Origin: Luscinia megarhynchos
Lineage: Eukaryota; Chordata; Aves; Passeriformes; Turdidae
Direction of reading: 5' to 3'
Length of the DNA stretch: 64,000 nt
NCBI GenBank assembly: GCA_034336665.1
Contig: CM067566.1
Location: 18,644,330 to 18,708,329, forward strand
The position numbers and the translations under genes were made by a program. Positions within the stretch are counted from its first letter, which is position 1, and every line of letters begins with the position of its first letter. Under the pieces are notes generated by a model. The model was not told the origin of the DNA. It made no database searches and saw nothing but the letters and a program-made list of their open reading frames with translations. This document shows, in pieces, positions 14,041 to 27,600 of the stretch.

Positions 14041-14329
14041 ACCAGCAATATATTGCAGAATACTAAAAATACCTTAAGAGGTAGTGTTTGGGTTTTGTCA
14101 CATAGGATAGTCAATCATATGCTTAGTGCACTTTTGAAAATGATCCAAAGGCCATGAAGTCACTGAAGCTCCAATGTCTTTTTAATTGGTTTTAAATCTT
14201 TGTTCTGAACAGCTGGGAAAGAAGCAACTGAGAGAGAATATGACCAAGCTCCTTAGAGTAGCATGCTATAAATTCTGGATAACCAAGGAAGAGCTGTTTT
14301 CGTAAGAAAAAGGAAACTCCAGGGAGTAT

Positions 14330-14698
14330 CATGTAAGACTAAAAAGTGGCAGTACAAGGCAAGCAAAAGGTGACATTTCTTTATGACATAGAGAGGTGAC
14401 ATGTGGGACTCCAATGCCATGGGAAGTTTGGGATGCCAGATGTCTTCAGAAATACCAAAATCAATTGAACTAATGCTTGCAGGGGTCAGAGCTATTAAGC
14501 ACACAGACATAATGCCAAGCTCAGGATGTCCATGGTTTGGACATGACTGGGGGCAGCTCTCCCAGGAAACAGCTCTGTGCATTTCCACTACTCTGCTTTT
14601 CAGTGCATGCCTGCTGCTAGCCACAGCCAGCAATGGGTGGCCTGGCAAAGCAGACCTTTGGCATGAACCACAGGATCTGCTCATGAGTTCTTAAGTGG
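14330..14698 (+). mobile_element. Ancient CR1/L3-type LINE, 3' end, decayed
   Basis: The stretch follows the known order of an old amniote CR1/L3 LINE 3' end. At about 14,346-14,425 it resembles the end of ORF2: 'gcaagcaaaagg', a 'tatttcttcaca'-like segment, then 'tgtgggactcc' (canonical ctgtggaactcc). Near 14,600-14,695 it resembles the 3' UTR: 'tgctgctagccac', 'gcagacctttggcatgaacca', ending in 'gttctta' (canonical tggacctttggtctgaccca...gttctta). The match is recalled from the family, not computed. A 143-codon ATG frame on the minus strand (14,253-14,684) and a 97-codon plus-strand frame overlap it and are most simply shadows of this old repeat. Confidence 0.65.
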
Positions 14699-16099
14699 CT
14701 CTATGAGCATCACAACTGGTGAGTTCTGTCTTATCACAGCTGTGTGGAACACATTCGATTCTGGCAAATGAAAGATGTGAGCACCAACTGATGGTCTTCC
14801 CTAAATAGTGTGCCAATCTGTTTTATAGTCTCTCAAAAGCACTGGGCATGTACTGCAGGTTATATTCTCAGGGAAGTAGCATCTTTAACACACTTGTTTT
14901 GATGAGGCATACAGGTATTTATTATCTCTGAGCTCATTCCCATTTTGGGGGGAATGTAAATACAGTTGACTTGGGCAGAGTGATCTGAAATTTTGATAGT
15001 ACAAATATACATGGAGATATACATAGCCTTGATCATAGAAGCCTTGTTTAATTTAGAAAGGAAGCTGCAAACAAGATGTCTGTTTGTAACAAGCATCAAA
15101 AAATACAGGACAAGATGCAGTTTAATATTAATGTAAGTACTGTACACTCACAGTGTTACAAACCAAACAATTAGACAAGGTCCACACCCTAAAAATCTCA
15201 CCATCTAATTAGGATAGTTTCAATACAAACAATTAGGAGCCTGACAGAGGGAGCAAAAAGGGTCACAGGAGTTTTATGAATGTGAAGAAAAACAGCTGCT
15301 ATAAATTATGCTAAAAAGACAAATGATGTGAAATTTTCTTCCAGTAGTGCACTGTGTGGAGAATTTCTGATAAGAGCTAGGCAGCTGTGATTTTCCTTAT
15401 TCTTACAACTTTTTTTAGGATGAGATTGCACTGAATACTATGCCCTATATTCTTAGGTTCATCTGTCTTTCATAGGAAAATTCCTGTTAAATCTTGGGTT
15501 CAGTTGGTTGTACAAAGGGAGCATCTTTTTCTTCATGTGTATTAAGCATACAAGACTTTTACACAAAATTGTAAGGTGACATCTGATCCTTCAGACATGG
15601 AGGAAATTTAGAGCTTCCACTAAGAATGTGGGTCCATATCAAGGAGTAGGGGGAGCTTTCCCAAGGACATTGATGCAATGCCTAATATGTAAGAGAATAT
15701 GGAACCTGTGCTTTCAGAAACAGAGGGCAGATTTAAAAAATACATCAAAATGTGTGCCCTGTAGTTTGACATATTAATAATGGCTTGACATCACAATAAT
15801 TTTTATGAGTGTCCAAAAGCAGTAAGAATTGACTGTAAATATTTAGACCTGAAGATGTTTATCTGAATAGCTTTATAGCAAGTTTCCTTCTGAGGGGGAA
15901 AAATGGATATTAATACTTCAGCTAAATTTGTATTAGACTAATACCAATTTGTCATTTTATCTTTATTTGATGATTTATTTATGAGGATGATTTAATTTCA
16001 AGACCTATACTATTTTCTGAGCTGTTATCACTTGAAATACTCTATACCTCATGCTGTTAATCCTTTGAACATACACACAATATACTTCTCTTACATCTA

Positions 16100-16126
16100 G
16101 CTTTCTCCTATATTATAGGAGAAAGC
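16100..16126. repeat. Perfect 13-bp inverted repeat, 1-nt centre
   Basis: Left arm gctttctcctata (16,100-16,112), central t (16,113), right arm tataggagaaagc (16,114-16,126), with no mismatch. The next outward bases (a and a) do not pair. It could extrude as a cruciform, form a tight RNA hairpin or bind a dimeric factor, but function is not shown. Confidence 0.97.
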
Positions 16127-16447
16127 AAACATTTTTAATTTATCAAAGAATGTCTTTCATTTCTTGTCTGCATTTTGTTTCCTTTATAAAGTAATTTTTA
16201 TGTACAGTTTTAAAAAATATAAACAAATCCTCCATGACATTCTTTCTGATCATTAGCGTTCACAGTGTCTCAGATCAAAAGTTTTGCTGGGTTTCTTTGT
16301 GAACATGAAAAGTCCTAATCCACATACTCAAAAAAACTTGCATTAGAAATATTTTCCTTCCATTATTTCTGGTCTGTCTCAATAAATCTGAAAGGTAAGT
16401 GATGAATAATATAGTTCTGTTCAGATGTCCCTTGAATTAATAGACAC

Positions 16448-16487
16448 TAAAGAGGTTGAAAAGAGATTAAAGAGGTTAAAAGAGGTT
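16448..16487 (+). repeat. Short A/G-rich direct repeats
   Basis: The decamer taaagaggtt occurs at 16,448 and again at 16,468, exactly 20 bp apart, and is followed at once by aaaagaggtt at 16,478. Small local duplication. Confidence 0.9.
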
Positions 16488-19400
16488 TACTATGACTGGA
16501 AAAAAAAGTCAATGGATTTTTCTTAAAATTTTTAAAATTCCAGTGTTTATCTTGATGCTATAAATGTAGCTCATACCACATAATTTTTTTTTTCATCAAA
16601 ATGCAATACAGTTCTTGTAATGATAATTGGTAACAAGATAACTGGGCCACTTCAGGGCACTGACTTACTCTTCTGCGTGCAGGTTGCTCAGATTTTTCAA
16701 GATTAGAACCAGAACAAAAGTTGATGCAATGAAAGCAAATGGCTGGAAAAGATGTCTCCATTAATAGGTAGCTAGTGAACAAATATGATTTTATGGAAAA
16801 TGTGGGAAGAATGAGAATGCCTGTTCTTTCTCTTTGTCCTTTGTATATTGTGTAGCTTTAGAATGAATTCTCCCCCAACTTCACAGCATAGGGAGCATTG
16901 TGAAAAAAATGGTGTTTCTTATTGCTTTTGTGTCGTTATCATTTCTGCCATTTCCTCAAAGCCAATTCACAATTTCTCCTCCTTTCATCCTGCTTATATC
17001 CCTACTATCCCTGGCTCATTGTACCTCAAAATTTCATGTTCTTCCCATCTATCAGTATTTCAGAGGATTCCCTGTGTAACTCTTTTCACACAGTGAGCAA
17101 AGAGGCCTGATTTTTATTTTTATTTCATGACTGTATTGTCAAATTTAAGAAATTTAGATCTTGTGCTCTCCCATGGCAGTGCACTGGCTAGCTTTGCTGA
17201 GCATGTAATTCTTGAGTAAGAGAGAGGTGAGACCACTTTACTGCTTGTATGTTCAAAGGAGCCTCTTAATAAACATGCAGATTGCAGCATGGTCAAATGT
17301 TCCTGCCTTTACATGACCTGATACATTTGCTCAGTGATTCAGTGAGTCTGTTGCATTTTATTGGGAACTCATGCCTGAGGTTGTAGAAAATGTTGGTGCC
17401 TGGAACATACCTCTATTTTGAGGGGTTTTTTTTTCTAATATGACAGTCATCACAACTGTACAGCTAAAACATGAACCTAATTAGTGTTTGGGGCAGAGCA
17501 GAAGCTGAAGAAAAAGACTTTCTGAAATCATCAGTAAAGAGCATTCTTCATTCTTTTCTTGGACTGCAGGTATGAATTATGTGCCTAGCCATTTAAACTC
17601 CCTCTAGTTGTATTCCAGAGGCAAATTTATACCAAGTCTGAGAAAGGTATTTCCAGAGAGTGCTTTATCCTTTATGGGAGATTTTATGATGAGTGTCTGT
17701 CTTCCACTTGATGGTAGAGGGATCTTTGATTGGACAGCTGTACTGTTGAATTGTATGAATTGTGCTTGAAATGTACAGCTGCATATTGCAAAGAGGCTGA
17801 GGTCCCTCTAGTCTTTCAAGTCCAGCAATTCCTAATAATGTTAGGCACAGAGGGATGTTTTCAAAGAAAATTAGATATTTAGAGGTACCTAACAGGATTT
17901 TCAAGATCACTAAAGCAGACTGGACATCTAACTTCTGTTGATTTATCTGAGATTGTTGACTGTTTGCTTATATGTGAGGTTTTTCCTTCATAATTCATCT
18001 CAGCACTTTTCATAATCTTGTCCACAGGTTTTATTTAATTTTCAAGGAATGTATCCTATTTGTGTCCACTGTATTAGACTATATCTAGGTAATATGTGTT
18101 AAATCCCAATCTTTAGATTATAAGAAACAATTTTCATTAAGCTCTTGTTCAAGGTCATCAATTTTGCACTGTAGTCTGGGGGACTGTCATGTGAAATCAT
18201 CACTTTTTGAGAAAACTGCTGCTACTTTTATACTCAGCTGCCATACTGTAATTGCTTTGAAGTTGGGTCAGCTGAAAATATATATTTGAAAAATGCTGTG
18301 CTCTTTCAGGAGAAACATTTTCCATGTAGTGGAGCATGGTGCTTTAAATGGGGTGGACAGCAAAATACTGTGTTTTGAAGGACTGTTGCTCGACACAATA
18401 CCTTTTAGTCTTTGTTGTTATTCCCATGACAATAAGAATCCATTCAGGAACACTTTCTGAATGAAAATTCTGCTGGTGCTAATAGGATGACCACAGAGAC
18501 AGGAGAAATTCAGTCCCATTCCTAATTTACCTTCAACAGCTTCTTTAAACACATCAGCATTTATTTAAAATAATGACTACATGATTTATTCCCCTGTCCC
18601 AGTTTTCACTTTGCTCTCATTCTGCCAGTCTGGAGTGATAAGAATTTTTCTACTTGTCTTAACTTTCTTTGGACAATAGATTTTATTTTTTGGGAATGTT
18701 ATTTTTAGATGGGTACGTTTTTTAAAGGACTGTCTGTGAATAAAACACATAGACTTGATAGAATTTAAAACAATTTCTAGATAGACGTACCTATGCTCTG
18801 CAAGTGGCTACACATTTAAAACCTCAGCTCCTTTTCAGTGTGGGTTTGTCTACCTTGTTGTTTCCCCCTTGCAGGGAATAAGAGGACTGAAGTAAATGAA
18901 TTAGTGGCATATCAAAAGTAAGAATTGTTAGATTGCTTTGTGCCGAAAGCCCCTGTAAGTGCAGTGTGTCATTCCTCAGAGCAGCACGTGGAACCTTCTC
19001 TTCATTCTGCTGCTCTAGCAGAGGTCAGATGGTTCCTTGTGCTCACACCCTGGACTTTTCATGCCCACATTTGCCAGAGATTTTTCAGCAGTGAGAATTA
19101 CAGCCTGTGGAGCTTCCTGGCAATAGGGATGCTAGGGCAAAATACTTGAGGAAAAAAAATTCCATAAAGATATGATGATGCTGTAATTGCACACTCAGCT
19201 GCTAGGAATTTATCTGCTCTGGTAGGATCACCCAGGAACTGTATACACTGAACACACATTATTAAATCCTCTGCCTGACTCCATTAGCACAAGACAGAGA
19301 GACCCAAATCAGTTCTAAAGGCATTTGCAAGCAGCTGCTGCTGCAACAAAGATAATATTGGCACAGCTTTTCAATTGTGTAAAGAATAGGCAGCATTATT

Positions 19401-21370
19401 TTAAACTTCCAATTGTATTTTATAGAGAAAATGCTAACTTGATAATTTTTAAAGCTAATTATGTAACAGGGATTTTAAAAAATAGCTCTGAAATACTTGA
19501 AATGGATAATAAAAAATTCAAAATCCTGATACGACAGCTGCAGTAGTAATACCTTTTGTTAAGTTTTGCTAGACTTTCCTCTGTGATATAAGCTCAAAAA
19601 TACCTGTCTTACTTTTGAAATATCTTCTTCTTTTCATGACCTAGGTACAACATTTACTACATGCTATTAACATTTAGTAGCTAAGCAATAAAACCTCATG
19701 CCCTTGAGTACATATTTTGTATGCATATAATGGAATGATTTCCTACTGAGTTAAGCAGCACTTTTTTTGTCTTTCCTGAACTATGATGGACCACAGGCTT
19801 TCTGAATGCAACTGTGGCAAATTAAGCCTGACCTTTGCTAATGGGGATTCCAATCAGTTGGAAACTGTGAAAAATAATCTGTACTGGTGCTTTTCCTGTA
19901 GACTTGAAGTTTCATGCTCTTCAGTAGATATATTCTGATATATTCCACCACAGTAGACTGGTGTGGGAAAGGAGAATTTGGGGAGTCCACGTTCTCTCAG
20001 TGTTGTGTTTTATTTTAATGTCAGACACTGGCAACTTTCTGGAATTGATTTGATTTCTCCATGTAGTGAGATCTACCTTTAAACTTTCACCACATATGTA
20101 AGACTCATAGAGATCCTATTAACATTCCTGCTGTGTTAAAAAGAATTAATCTTCTGTATAGTGGGTGGTGTTGAGAGCAGCATTCACTAAGAAGTCCCAT
20201 AAACAGCTTGTTTAATTACATATGAGTGGAAAGAGTTATGGCTTCTAACTTGAAATTAGGGATTACATGAAGTTAACACCTGCCCTGAAACACTGGAACT
20301 CAAGACACAATAGTGAAGTAAACATTGACTTCATTTATCTTTTATGGAAAATTATTTTTTTGGAATGTTGAGATGAGATAGCTTGTGCATTAACAATGCC
20401 ATTCTGTGCAATTTCTCAATTAAAAGCTGCTGCAAAGGTGGTTTAGATCACATTGGTCTTCAGAAATGTTAAGTAAAGGCTACTGTATAGTTGCAGTGTT
20501 CTCTGTGTACTTCATATGCATAGATTGACACCTGAAAATTATAAACTGGGTGCCTGATTGCCAGACTGGTTTCCCAAAAATAAAATTTTTGGCTGAGTGC
20601 CAGTACAGGGACTTAAAATTTGGATTATGCAGTCCAATGAGGCCCTAATCACCTCAGAGGCATATCCAGAGAAGATGACACTGTCTCAGTCTGACGATCA
20701 CTGTCACTTAATGGTCATGCTCAGGTATAATGATTCTGACTTTAGTTTTAATTGATGAAGTAGATTGTCAGTCATTAGGGTAGCCTTGCTAGCAACTATT
20801 CTTTAAATCAGTCTAAAAATGGAGTTGTTTTTTTCCTGCTGGTGTGTCTGCATGTAGCTCTTAATAACGATTCATCATTAGTTTCCTAGCTTGAATTTGA
20901 CAATGGATTTGTTTTGTTCCCACTGGGCCACTTCAGAGACTTGGCTCAGTGCAAGCAGGAGCAAGTCCAAACTCTCTTGATGCAGAAATAGCAGTGCTAC
21001 AGCTATTGCAGGCAGATTAAGATGAGAAAACCATGAAAAATCCAGTTAATTGATTTTTTGCAAACATGATCAGTGAAATCATGAACTCTGTTGAAAGCAA
21101 GAGTAGCTTAACCATTAACTTCAAAGAAGAAAATGTTTTATCCAGTGCCTAAAAGGTCAGGTCATGTGAAAGGTAAAGAAAAGAAGATTTTTATATGTTG
21201 TTTCTGAGAACAAAAGTACTTTTTTCCTATGGTAATGTCTGGAAAGACCACACAAGAATGTGGTCCGAAATTTTTGTACATACAGAAAATAAAGAGCAAA
21301 CCTGGAGTTTAGGAACTTTTCCTTCCAGATAAGAGTTATAAATAGATGAATTACACTTGAGAGCCTCAGT

Positions 21371-21480
21371 CTCAGAAAGATTAAATTACTCAAAAGATGT
21401 CTGTCAGAGCCAGGAATTAAAATAAGTCTTCTGAGTTTTAGTCCAGTATGTTTTACCTTAAAGGCAAGCTCTTCCCACTT
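21371..21480 (+). repeat. Ancient amniote SINE (MIR/CORE-SINE type) remnant
   Basis: The order of words follows the tail half of old tRNA-derived SINEs: 'agaaagattaaattactcaaa' (canonical gaggctaaatgacttgccca), 'gtctgtcagagccaggaatt' (canonical gtctgtggcagagccaggaattgaa), 'gtcttctgagttttagtccag' (canonical gtctcctgagtcccagtccag), then a 'cttcccactt'-like end. Several independent words in the correct order make chance unlikely. The subfamily cannot be named without a library search. Confidence 0.6.
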
Positions 21481-24293
21481 TTAATATATGCTTCCTTTAT
21501 GGGTTTAAGTGTAATTTCAAGCTTAATGAACTATTTGTAGCAGATTTATCAATACCAGGACTGTTAATTTCGCTGGAGTTCATGCTGGAACATAGATATA
21601 TAAATCTGCAAGTAGCAGATCAAAAAAGAAAGCAGGGGGACACAAAAACGTTCTTGTTTATGTCTTGGGACAGAACTTAGTTCAAAGAAATCCTCATGTA
21701 TCAAGATCGAATTACCCTAGTTGCATGAACAAAATGTAGGATATGACTTCAGCTTGAAACAGGATTGGGACAAAATTATGTAGCTAATGATTTACCTAGA
21801 TTCCAAAATTAGTTTGGGGGAATGCATGCATTCTAACATTTTCCTTTTGTATTAGCTTATTCTTATTGTATTTATGGTATAGCCACTTTGTTGAGTGTAT
21901 TTGTGTTACATCTGTAAATTAGAAAATTCTATAAATTATGTTATAACTTGTCAGATCATTGTTTGACTGACTTCTGTGGAAAACTGAAAAAAAGGGCACA
22001 AATTAAAAAATAAAAATTAAACTGATCACAAAACATGCCTTTTTTTAAAAATGAAAGTGTATATTTTCTCCATGAGAATGAAAATGCATTTCCTGAAAGT
22101 GAAATTGTTTTTGTATCTGCAGAAATTGCAAAATCATTATGTGTTTCTGTGTTATGTTCAGAGAAACTTTGGGGCTTATTCTAAGGCATGATTTACTTCA
22201 ATTTATGATTCAGAGTAATGTTCAATGATTACTTTCATGAAAACTAATTGAGAAGGGCCATTCTTGTAGTAGAGACAGTGACATTTCTATCCTTGTAAAA
22301 TTAAAGAATATAGATAAACACTGTTTCTAGGGAAATATTATCTTTTCTATTGTATAATGTACTGCAATTAAAAACTTAAATACTTGCAACTACATATTCC
22401 TCAATGAATGAACTGACTGTGAAAGTCTGTTTTTTTAACTGAAAAAACTCTTATCGAGAAACCAGAATGGTAATTCTGCAAATTTTACTCTGCTTGAATA
22501 ATCCCATGAAGCTCAATGGAGCTACACAAATGCATAATCACATAATTGAAAACACAGTTTTAAGTATAGTTGAGCATTTAGTACACAAAGAAAACAGACG
22601 TTCAGATAAAATAAGAAAGTAAACCCCTTGTGTCAAATCGGCAATGGATTTTTCAGGAAGGCACACTTGGAGAATTTGTGCTGTTATTTCCATGCCTTTC
22701 ACAAGATGTGTACCTGTCACTGTCCTCCAGAAAGAAAAAATAAGTGAAATCCACAAAGTTTTATGAGGTTTAGAGCTGTGGTTTCCCAGTTATGCTTTAA
22801 GCAAATTCAGTGTCTAAAATTTGGAAAATGGAGTCCCTTTCACCTAATAAACTGTGGTATTGCTAAGGCAAATAACTTCATATATGTTCTGACAACGTTG
22901 TTTTAATCTATTTTAGGTAGTAATATTACTGTGACTAATGATCTGTCTTGTAATTGGAAGAATGCAAAAACTTTCTGATTATAGAAACAGGTTTTGTAAT
23001 TTAAACCTGAAAAAGTGTTAATGTGTGCAGGCTGCTTGAAGAAATCAGACCAACCTTTTCACTCAGTTTTAACTTGGATATGTGCATATCGTCTTCAGGA
23101 ATCAGGTACAACTCCACCTATTCAGCCCTTGATTTCTCTGTTTGCATCCATTACTAGCATGGATGCTAACTCCATGGCAGTATTTCTAAATACTGGAAAG
23201 ACAATTGAAAGAGAGTCCCAGTTGAATTCATGTTCATAGGTGTGATTGCTCTGGATAAAGAGCTTTCAGTCAATGCTACCCGAGACTAGCTGGCAAAGGT
23301 AGGAGTGAAGAGCTCTGTAAACATGTAGGATTCTCTTAGTTTTAATGGCCCTGGTTTTATTGATTTCTGAAATGGCTATTCCTACTTGTTATATAATTCC
23401 TCTTTTGTATTTGGAAAATCATATCCTACTAAGTACAAAATGAATGATTGCAACTTACTTTTTAAGGAAGATAGTGTTGAGCTTTGGGGGTCTTATACTA
23501 AGAACTTTTACTCCTTATTATAAAATTTTAATAAATTAATGTGCAGAGGAGAGTCATGGGATTAACTCATAACTTGCAAATTTCTGTCTGACAGTTCCAT
23601 ACTTGAATAAATGTTAATGATTTTGTGTCATTTGGCTGATTCTTAAAGATGAATCCTAATTTTCATCAAGGAAGGAAGAATCCATACATACCAGTGATCT
23701 AATGCAGACAGGTAAATTCTAATTGTTTGCCTGGATTGTCCCCATAAATTAATGCTTTCTAAAAGTTATTCAGATCATCCACCTAAATAAAAAAAAAGAA
23801 ATGGAGGTTGGCAAAATGAACATACTCACTGATACATTTTCAAGCAAGATCTATCCATTTTCTTCCAAGATCATAGTGAATTTCATAGTTAACTTCTCTC
23901 TGTTTCACTATAGTTGGGGAGAAAAAGAATGGATTATTAAATAGGAATCAAAAATTCTCATTAAATTGGAAATATTTCATAGAGAAAAAAGACTGTTTGA
24001 AAAATCAGTTCCATATGTAGTTCTTTTGTTTATGTGCTGTAATTCTTTAAGCTCATATTTTTCTATTGTCATTGATTAAACCTATGGTAATGAAGTAATT
24101 CTGAATGCTAAGTGTGTATTGCAGAAATACAATAGAGTGGCAGGAAGTATTTTAAGTCGGGTATAGTATTTTGAGTCATTAATTCTGAATACTCTCACTT
24201 GAACTTTGAAGAAAAACTGCTTGAAATGGTAGAAGACAGGTTAAGGATATATATTCTTTTCAGTTTTGTTGGCAAGGTGTTGACAGCATCCTA
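21481..24293. other. Noncoding stretch, no gene seen
   Basis: AT-rich unique sequence. Frames of about 72-74 codons (22,538-22,756 minus; 23,015-23,239 plus) have no recognisable similarity, and I could not support any exon. Confidence 0.6.
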
Positions 24294-24600
24294 CTACCTA
24301 AAGGGGGCCTAAAGAGAGGAACTTTTTAGACGGGGATGTAGTGACAGGACAAAGGGTGATGGCTTTAGACTGAAAGAAGGCAGGTTTAGATTTGATATAA
24401 GGAAAAATATTCTTCACTGAGAGTGGTGAAGCACTGGAACAGGTTTCCCAGACAAGCTGAGGATGCCCCATCCCTGGGGCAGGTTGGGTGAGTCCTTGAG
24501 CAACCTCCTGGTCCAGAGGAAGGTGTCCCTGCTTATGGCAGGGGAGTTGGAACTACAGGACTTTTATGATCCTTTCCAATGCAAGCCATTCTATATTCTT
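24294..24600 (+). mobile_element. CR1 LINE, 5'-truncated 3' end
   Basis: About 300 bp matches the conserved 3' region of avian CR1: 'tagtgacaggacaaaggg', 'ttagactgaaagaaggcagg', 'gatataaggaaaaatattctt', 'gtgaagcactggaacagg', 'aaggtgtccctgcttatggc', 'aggggagttggaact', and the terminal 'ccattctatattctt'. Severe 5' truncation is typical, because CR1 copies are primed from the 3' end. Compared with the usual family sequence, a short segment appears missing after 'catccctgg'. No coding capacity remains. Confidence 0.95.
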
Positions 24601-27600
24601 CACAGGTGAAAAATAACTGGGAAGAGCATTAATATGTTTAATGTAAAGTGTAATGATGTCAATATCTACCAAGACATTCAGTAGCTCACAAATGATTGAC
24701 TCTAGATCTGCATTGCACTTGCAGCTGTATTCAATTCTTTAATGAAACCAGCCACTTAAACAGTAGAAAATGTACAGTGGAGTAAATGATGACTGAAGTG
24801 TCTGGTAGCTTTTTCTTTAAACTGTGATTTCAGTTTTAATTTTTTAAAAACTTATTATATGGAAGATTAAAGCACATTTTTCAGTGTATCATTTAAATCA
24901 GTCATGACTAAGTTTATACCAGTGGGCAGTGTGTTTGAATATTTCATCACAAAGTGATGGAGCATCTTATCTTGCTTGTTAGAGTGCTTCTACTCACCAG
25001 TCTATTCTGTTCTTTTATTTGACATGACCTGAATAAAGAATGACCAAAAAGTTCAGCAAGGACAGAATAAAAATGCTATATCAATAGAGGAAAAAAAGTA
25101 TTTAGTGTCCTGATAGTATTATTTCCTTAATTCATTCAGTGTTATGGAAATAGTTTTCTGAGTTATTCAAAGCCATGTAATGATGTTTGGCTTGAACAAA
25201 TATAATTTAGTAAAGCAAAGCAAATATTTCTTCTTGCAAACAGAAACTAAATATAGTTAAAATTGATTTTTTTCCCTGTAAATTATGGAGCTCACTTTTC
25301 AACCTAAATTTTTTTTTGTTTTGCACTCCAATCTCTTGTCAGACTAGGGAAGCAACTTTCCTTTTCTTCATGATTCTCTTGAGATCAAAAACTGTTTGGA
25401 AAACTTTAAAGACATTCAGAGATGCAAGCTTTTTTTCTCTAAGTACTGTAAATCGGCTGGAACACCATTTTGTCTCTAGGCCATTAGAATCAGTACAAGT
25501 CTTACTCCCTGACTTACTGCTGTACTGAAATGTTTAGAGTGTTCCTTGGGACAGCCTCAACAAGCTGAAATTATCCATTGACAGTGCATCCTCTACCTGA
25601 CATGCTTTTCCTACTGGCAGCTTCCCTTTCCAAGGGACACTGTTTGCTGCACCTTTATACTCTTTCTCTGAGACTCTAAACCCCAGGTCAGCCTAATGTG
25701 ACAATGGCTTTTATCACATCAGTGAAAACTCTGCAGAGAACAGATTTTTCTTTCAACTTTCAGATCTGGAGAACAAAAATCACACAGAATTCTCTGTAGT
25801 GTGTCAATACCTGCCAAAATTCAGGACCTCTCTGGGTTTAGGAATAGCGAAGTGGGAATCCAAGAGGGAATACCTAGCTGTGGCTGGGAGTACCTGTACT
25901 GTCTGCAGCTGTTACTGTTAAATTTTTTGTTTTAATTTCTTTTGTTTGTCCCACACTTCTTAACAGTAGCTCATAAGAAGATTGACAGATTCCAAATCGA
26001 ATTGAAAATCAATGCAGTTGTTCAGTTAGGACTTTGTGACCTGTTTTTCAGATGTCAGAGGAGATGGCATCCAAAGAAAGTTCCCTTTGTCCTACACTGA
26101 AGTCACCCTGTTGATTCACTTTGCTGGGCAAGAGAGAGATGGAGCCTAACACATCACCCTTAGCAGCCATACAGAAAAAGAGCAGATGCTGAAATGTTTT
26201 ACTGCCTTATGTTGTCACAGTCTGTCATCAGTGGATTTTGCTCTCTTAACTGGTGATGTGGTATTCATATAATGCCTAGAAGCCACAAAGAGAGAAAATG
26301 AAGTGAATATGTTGCTTGTCAGCCTGCAATTTGTCTGTATTGGCATTTCACCATAGACCTTTCATCAGATGCATTCCATTTGGAAAAAGAATCTATTTAT
26401 CTTTGTGTTCACTCCCAAAATATGTAGCAATAAATAGTATGAAACAGTGCTGGGTTTATACTTCTGCTTATGATATTATAAATATCATAGTATATTAGTT
26501 CTAGTAAAGAATATTCAACATAAAACAGCATTTGTGTGACACAGTTTTCTAAGACAAGAATAAGTAGTTCAATGAGCAGTGGCAGTAAGACCTGGCTCTT
26601 GTGGAGTTGTGTCTTGAAGGTGAGCACCTCTATGGGTGTGTGTTCACACTCAAGCAGTACTGACAAATAGCCATGAGGGGCTGTACTTGTAGGATGATCA
26701 AAAGTGTTAATGAATGTAAGTTCAAATTTCTTATTTTTTCATAAGTTGGGAAATTAACACAATCTATCCTCTATTCTGCTGCACATTCTTATGGAAATTA
26801 GGGGGAAGAGAAAAATTTCACACCTCCTTGGTCTCACGTGCTCCAGCTGGGCAATAGTTAAAGAACTTTTGAAGGAAACTAAACAGGCTGGTAAACATGC
26901 ACTGAAGGGCACTGAATTGGTGTTTTTTGAAGTTGTGATGGAAAGGTTTATGAGAACTACTTTTATAAAAGTGAGATACTGCAGTTGTGTAGATTAAGGA
27001 CTGTTTAAATAATTCAGAAAATAGTCAAAATTAGTAATTTTCTGCAAACAGAACACTTCAGAATTCACCTGACTCTTTAAGAGGGCTTTAAAGTGATAAT
27101 TAAGTGTTTGAGAGGAGCTGTAATACTTGGGGGATTATCTTATGCATTAAGAGAGTCCTATTTACTTTACATCAAATAGGCATAATTTGGAAATTTAAGG
27201 AAGTTATTAGAGAATGGTGATGATTGCCAAAGCTCCTGAAGATGCCATAAGAGAAAAATTTGAGATATCATGTAATAACATTTGATTTCAGTAGAAAGTA
27301 GAGTGATATAGAGGAGTATCCAAAGGAGGTGAAATTTGGCTGTGCACTGTAATGAAAATAACTGTCCAGAATTAACAATGCCATCAATTGGTGAAATTTC
27401 CTTCCTGACTGTGTTTGGCTGGCATAACACAGAGCTGCAGAGAGAGGCTGCAGTTGGACTTGGGCGTCCTCTGTCAAGGACTGTGGAAGCAATGGATCTG
27501 TGTTAGTGAGGCACTATCGAGGTTAATGAGCCCTTCTCAGCACACCATGTAAGAATAAATGCAGTCACAAACACAGTAGTATTGTGTTCTGTGCCTGTGC

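Larger units (their letters stand above)
9721..14329. other. Noncoding stretch, no gene seen
   Basis: AT-rich unique sequence apart from the TC tract at 12,526 and the ATTT tract at 14,008. A canonical AATAAA at 10,613-10,618 follows a moderately GC-rich stretch, but no transcript upstream of it can be recognised. Frames such as 12,729-13,055 and 13,253-13,513 have no similarity I can name. Confidence 0.55.
14699..21370. other. Noncoding stretch, no gene seen
   Basis: Unique AT-rich DNA. Apart from the palindrome at 16,100 and the small A/G-rich repeats at 16,448, I see no structure. Frames up to about 95 codons (for example 14,860-15,147 minus) do not resemble known proteins. Confidence 0.6.

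Noticed and set aside
14253..14684. 143-codon minus-strand ATG frame as a novel gene
   Set aside because: The DNA is better explained as the 3' end of an ancient CR1/L3 LINE on the opposite strand.
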